Positions 59,905 through 64,000 of a stretch of DNA of 64,000 nt are shown piece after piece. Numbering within the stretch: the first letter of the stretch is position 1; each line of letters begins with the position of its first letter. This DNA comes from Membranipora membranacea (taxonomy: Eukaryota; Bryozoa; Gymnolaemata; Cheilostomatida; Membraniporidae), in the NCBI GenBank assembly GCA_914767715.1, contig OU612066.1:35438283-35502282 (forward strand). Reading direction: 5' to 3'. The notes beneath the pieces are model-generated. The model saw only the letters and a list, made by a program, of their open reading frames with translations. It searched no databases and was not told the DNA's origin. The position numbers were made by a program, and so were the translations under genes.

Positions 59905-60614
59905 GATACAAAGTGTAATGGATGGCCAGTTAGCACTGCTAGATGGGTAGGCCTATTTGTGATAAGCAGATGGCCCTTTTACATAGATGTGTGGCAGATG
60001 GCCATTTACCAGACATTTAGCTCACAAAACCACATCTCTCATCTAATTAATCTCACTCGGAGCGCTTAGTCTCCTTTATCGAGATACAGTCATGTAAGAA
60101 CAGTCTTTGTAGTATGTCAGTAGAGAAAAATAATACAGTTTGTTTACGATATAAGAACACAGTAAGTTATGCTTCAATTCAAAGCTCAATGACTAGCTAC
60201 TGCTAAAAGAAAAAAAAACAGAATAATGCACAGATTTTTACTTGATAAGTATCAGATTCCGATTGAGAATTATGTATGGTGTAGAAATTAAGTAGGTAGC
60301 TCTAGCTGGCTCAGTGAGTCTCCATGGAAGGATGAAACATTTCTTTTGAAGATATGTGGTTTTTGGTGGCTTTTGAGTGATTGACAGCTGATTACCAATG
60401 GCCAAACTATGGAATGCCCTTTCCATTCACTGTGTTGATGTCAACCCCTCAAATGACCTGGTGTTGAAATTCAACGGTACCAAAATATAGTCATTCAGTT
60501 ACTGATTTTGATCATAACCTATCGAGTACAACCCCTAACCAAAGACCCCTTTCGATGCTACATCACCCTTTATTACTTATCATATTGTCTTTGAGAACAG
60601 GTTCCTCAACAGCA
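59905..60614. other. Region upstream of the TM6SF gene
   Basis: Presumed promoter and 5' UTR of the plus-strand TM6SF gene. An in-frame ATG at 60555 lies upstream of the preferred start. No other element is seen. Confidence 0.35.
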
Positions 60615-63600
60615 ATGCGGTCAGCTGTATTTCCATATAAGCTGTTAGCAGCGTTAGTGGCGGTGACATTCTCAGCTCTGCCGATATCACGATTGTTTCA
60701 ATGGTGGAATCCTCCTCCAGTAGCCATCATGCTTGGAGGTTACTCTGCTCTTATATCTCTACCTGTACTCATCAAACTAGTCATGTATGATGAGAAACAG
60801 ACTACACCTCTCACCAAACTATCTATGTGTGAGTATGACGTGTAATCTTATATATTTTAAATGATAGCGTGATAAGTTTGGCTAGCCACGTGCTAACCTC
60901 GTGAGATGAGCAATGAATCATAATCATCAAATACATAGAAGCAGCTTGGGCTTTGTTGTGATGAAGACTCTTAGCGGAAGAGCACACCTGTGATGTTTGA
61001 ATGAAATTAGTATTGACTGTCTGCATTGCTTACATGTCCACATCAAAGCTTTGTAAGAGGTGGTTGTTTTGTTGCCCTAGCAGGCAAGTTTTTTTTGCGA
61101 AACCGAAGTCTGTGAATCGAAAATTGTAGATACCTTTTTCATAATATTTTGCAGCAACCTTATTTAATCTACCGACAAAGCTCACAAAACTGTAGAAAGT
61201 CTCCGGTTTGTTCAACTCCGCTTAGTTCCTTTTACATCTAAAGAAATTTTCTGCTTTGTAGAATACCCTGACACCCCAAAATCTTCTCTGTTTACAGTTT
61301 TGACGCCATTCATGTTTGCCTCTGCGATAGACCTAATAGTCTCCCTAGAGAATGACGGTATAATAGTTAACTACATGGCTTTCTACCTGCAGCGTGGTGA
61401 GATGTACCTCTCTTCTCCCTGGAGTACCGCTGTATGCTACTGGGATGGTATAATACACTTCATAGCATACTGGTTCATGCTTTATTACTTCCATACAGGG
61501 TAAGTCTTTATGCATTTTATATTCAGCAGGTGAGAGACCTCATGTAAAGCATAATGACATCCCTGAGATTCCAACGTTACGAGACTAAAATGGTCATAAG
61601 GTTTCGAGTGACTTCCAAATGTGGATTTCCCCCTTAGCTGTTCTAGTGTGCCTTTTTCGGTATACATAATCAGGTATGAACCGATTTAATAATGCAAGGT
61701 TTACATAGCATATTTAAATTCCAGTATGTATGGAAATACAAATTTTATCAGTTTTGACAAAAGTTGTGCTTGTTTTGCAGGGATCCTCGTTTCCGTAGTG
61801 TGGTGTTCCACTGGTTTGGCACGTTCTGGATCAGTGTGGTCATTCTCGTATTAGGATCTATTATGGGTAAGTATATGTTAACACCACAGTATAAGTAGTC
61901 ATAGTACCTCTATCCAGGGGGTTTAACACATGAATGAATTGTATTTCAAGCAAAGTAGTTGTCCTCTCTCTCTATGCATGGGAGGATAACTACACCTCAG
62001 TTGGCCATTTTGACATCTTGTTGGATAAGAAGAAACTTAACGAGTATGTAAAATATTCAATATACTTTCTCTGTTCTAGGTCCATTTGAGGTGAGAGTTC
62101 CGATACTATTAAATCTGCCCTATTTAATATTACCACTCATACTGCTTATCGTTTGCGCCAAAACAACAAGTGGCAGCCATGGCAAGGTAAGATCCTACAT
62201 CAGATTCTGTATGATTCCTAATGAGTCCTTTTATTAATTGATCCATAAGGATTTGAATTTCATGGGTCCCCAAAAATTTGAATTTCAGCAGTCAATGATA
62301 TGTCCAGATGAGATATGTGCATGATAGTGGGATTGGATACCCCACCTCTGATACTATCCAGGCCTTGAAGTAAAGAGACTTTTATTCTAAAAACTAACAG
62401 ATTTCATATTAAATCATACAAATTGTTTATCTGACTGCTATTTTCCTCAGAGGGTTATGTAATAGCAGGGAACAATATATAATCCTTCTATCATGTTGTA
62501 TTTTGTTTATACTGTACAGTCAGAAGGAGGCCATATCTCTGTTGATCCCAGCGGTGTATTAGTGAGAAGTGTATTTATACTGTTCTTCTCTCTGACAGCA
62601 GCTGTGTGTCTCATCAGGGCCTTGGTATGTAAATCTTTCATCTTACTTCTCTATGTGTAATTGTATTAGATTTATCTTTGCATTCAAGGGAGGAATGACA
62701 TACCTCTTTCAAATCTATCTACGTGCAGTTCAGTTGCGTCTGGTTAGAATTATTGATTATAATCATAATTTGAATGAATTTTGATAACATATGCAGTCCT
62801 TTTCATTTTGACTGCTTGGAATTTCTGTTTTACCGTTGGATTTTCATGTCTTCAGTTAGGAAATGATGCGATACCACACACATGTCCGCTCTGCAGATGG
62901 AAATATTTAATCTGTATTGTAGATTGTACTTGGAGCTAACAGGGAGCTACTGAATATGTACCACACTCTGATAGAACAACCGTTATTACATGAGCATGCA
63001 TATCCTAAAATAACTGTAAGTTATCAATTGTTCCTTATCTAGCAGTGTGGCTGTGTCAGGTATAAGCTGTCTGTCAGCAGGGAGGTTGGGATATTCCCCT
63101 CCCTGCTGACAGATATGATATTATTGGAAAGAGACATTATAAATTGGTATGTCTTGTGAATTGTCTCCAGTCTGTAGAAGGACAGACAACTCACAATTCA
63201 ATAACCATTTACAGTCAGGATCACAATCATCAACCTTAATTACATTTATTTTGAAAAACTATTTGAAAATCAACCAAGATATCATTTGCAAGAGATAAGA
63301 AATCTCACTTGTTAATAATTTAATGACCTCGATCCGAAATTATTTTCCTATATTTGAAACATAGAAATTTAAAAAAATCATACTTACAGAACCTTTGGAT
63401 TTGATAAAGCCTACAAATAGAGGTAGAGTTTTAAAATCCCCATTTTCAGAATTTGATTATCAATGCCTAGTTATATCTGTGTAAGAATGATAAATTACCT
63501 GCAAGTTAGCTTATACCATATGCAGCCGACAGTGTGGCACTTATTCTCCAAATTCACGTATTCTGCTGTCACTATCAAGGTTTCTTTGCTTTTCATAACA

Positions 63601-63846
63601 ACTGAAAATTGACAATCAGTACAACCTCATGTCATCTTTTGTTTGTGGTATATCTGCTGGTATGTCCTGCCATTTGAATAGTTGTTATGCTGACGATAGT
63701 TATAAGGCCTATACCTGTTTTAGATGTTGATATACCTATTCTATGGTGTGCCTTACTGCTTCTATGCTGTCTGGTGTCTCATAATTAACCACTGGACTCC
63801 TCTATTTATTGATCTCTCTCTACTCTTTGCTGGCATGGCAGCCAAT
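60615..63846 (+). CDS. TM6SF: Transmembrane 6 superfamily (TM6SF1/2) protein, 3' partial
   Basis: Seven exons with consistent phases: 60615-60828, 61298-61499, 61781-61866, 62080-62186, 62520-62624, 62923-63015, 63724-63846. They contain many hydrophobic segments and the TM6SF signature LENDGIIVNYMAFYLQRGEM followed by YLSSPW...CYWDGIIHFIAYW. Later come LLNMYHTLIEQP, AYPKITMLIYLFYGVPY and DLSLLFAGMAAN, aligning in order with human TM6SF1/2. These proteins carry two EXPERA domains related to sterol isomerases; TM6SF2 influences lipoprotein lipidation in ER/Golgi, and TM6SF1 is lysosomal. The ATG at 60615 is preferred because the following helix aligns with the family N-terminus; 60555 is the alternative. 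The C-terminal exon(s) lie beyond the window. TM6SF1 versus TM6SF2 cannot be decided. Confidence 0.92.
63071..63112. repeat. GGGAG-hairpin dispersed repeat, copy 4 (perfect 15-bp stem)
   Basis: CTGTCAGCAGGGAGG (63071-63085) and CCTCCCTGCTGACAG (63098-63112) are exact inverse complements around a 12-base loop. It lies in a TM6SF intron and is the best-preserved member of the family seen at 22.47, 24.28 and 44.76 kb. Confidence 0.7.
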
Positions 63847-64000
63847 GTAAGCTCTATAAATCTCATTTTCAAATATAACTATTGAAATATTAATTTTTTT
63901 GACACTAGCAGCATAAAATGTTGGTACATATTGATTGATTAATTGTGATGAGAAATAACTTTGCTCATAACTCTTTGTATAACAGCTTCGTTGACTGAAA

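Noticed and set aside
63960-64000. Possible next TM6SF exon after AACAG at the window end
   Set aside because: The bases after the AG give an immediate in-frame stop (CTT CGT TGA) in the required phase, so the true acceptor probably lies beyond the window.

Overview
This is metazoan nuclear DNA: an AT-rich invertebrate genome with canonical GT-AG spliced genes and many mobile and tandem repeats. The taxon cannot be fixed from the sequence. A P-element/THAP9-type transposon, a CR1-like LINE carrying a PHD finger, tRNA-derived SINEs and several MITEs fit an invertebrate deuterostome or another non-vertebrate animal. There are no prokaryotic features, CRISPR arrays or operons.

Layout. (1) 22-1022, plus strand: last three exons of a peflin-like penta-EF-hand protein. 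(2) 22301-1772, minus strand: a complete 29-exon WASHC2/FAM21 gene (1747 codons, every junction checked for phase). It encodes the retromer/capping-protein-binding subunit of the WASH complex, with a conserved head, about 20 acidic LFa-type repeats, a CPI motif and the conserved C-terminus. Peflin and WASHC2 converge. (3) 7616-9595, plus strand, nested in the largest 3' intron of WASHC2: an unrecognised five-exon gene for a secreted, helix-rich 200-residue protein with its own TATA box. (4) 22.3-35.6 kb and 42-44 kb: gene-poor, dominated by a TACA microsatellite, a 2.4-kb modular minisatellite, several other minisatellites, a SINE, a MITE and diverged copies of one large composite repeat. (5) 35608-42026: a nearly intact 6.4-kb P-superfamily transposon with about 780-bp terminal inverted repeats, a perfect 8-bp target duplication and a four-exon THAP transposase broken only by one missing base in an A-run. 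(6) 46.5-52.6 kb, minus strand: a degenerate PAN-like pseudogene copy, an intact four-exon Thr-rich secreted or surface protein with a PAN-like segment, and a small single-exon ORF resembling mitoregulin. (7) 54-56.2 kb: three inverted-repeat elements. (8) 56.6-59.9 kb: a dead CR1-like LINE. (9) 60615 to the window end, plus strand: first seven coding exons of a TM6SF family membrane protein.

The host genes are not a functional cluster: WASHC2 acts in endosomal actin control, peflin in ER-exit Ca2+ signalling, the mitoregulin-like peptide in mitochondria and TM6SF in ER/Golgi or lysosomal membranes. The observations most worth following are the nested secreted-protein gene, the near-intact P element with its empty-site paralogue, the mitoregulin-like peptide and the composite repeat with interchangeable minisatellites.
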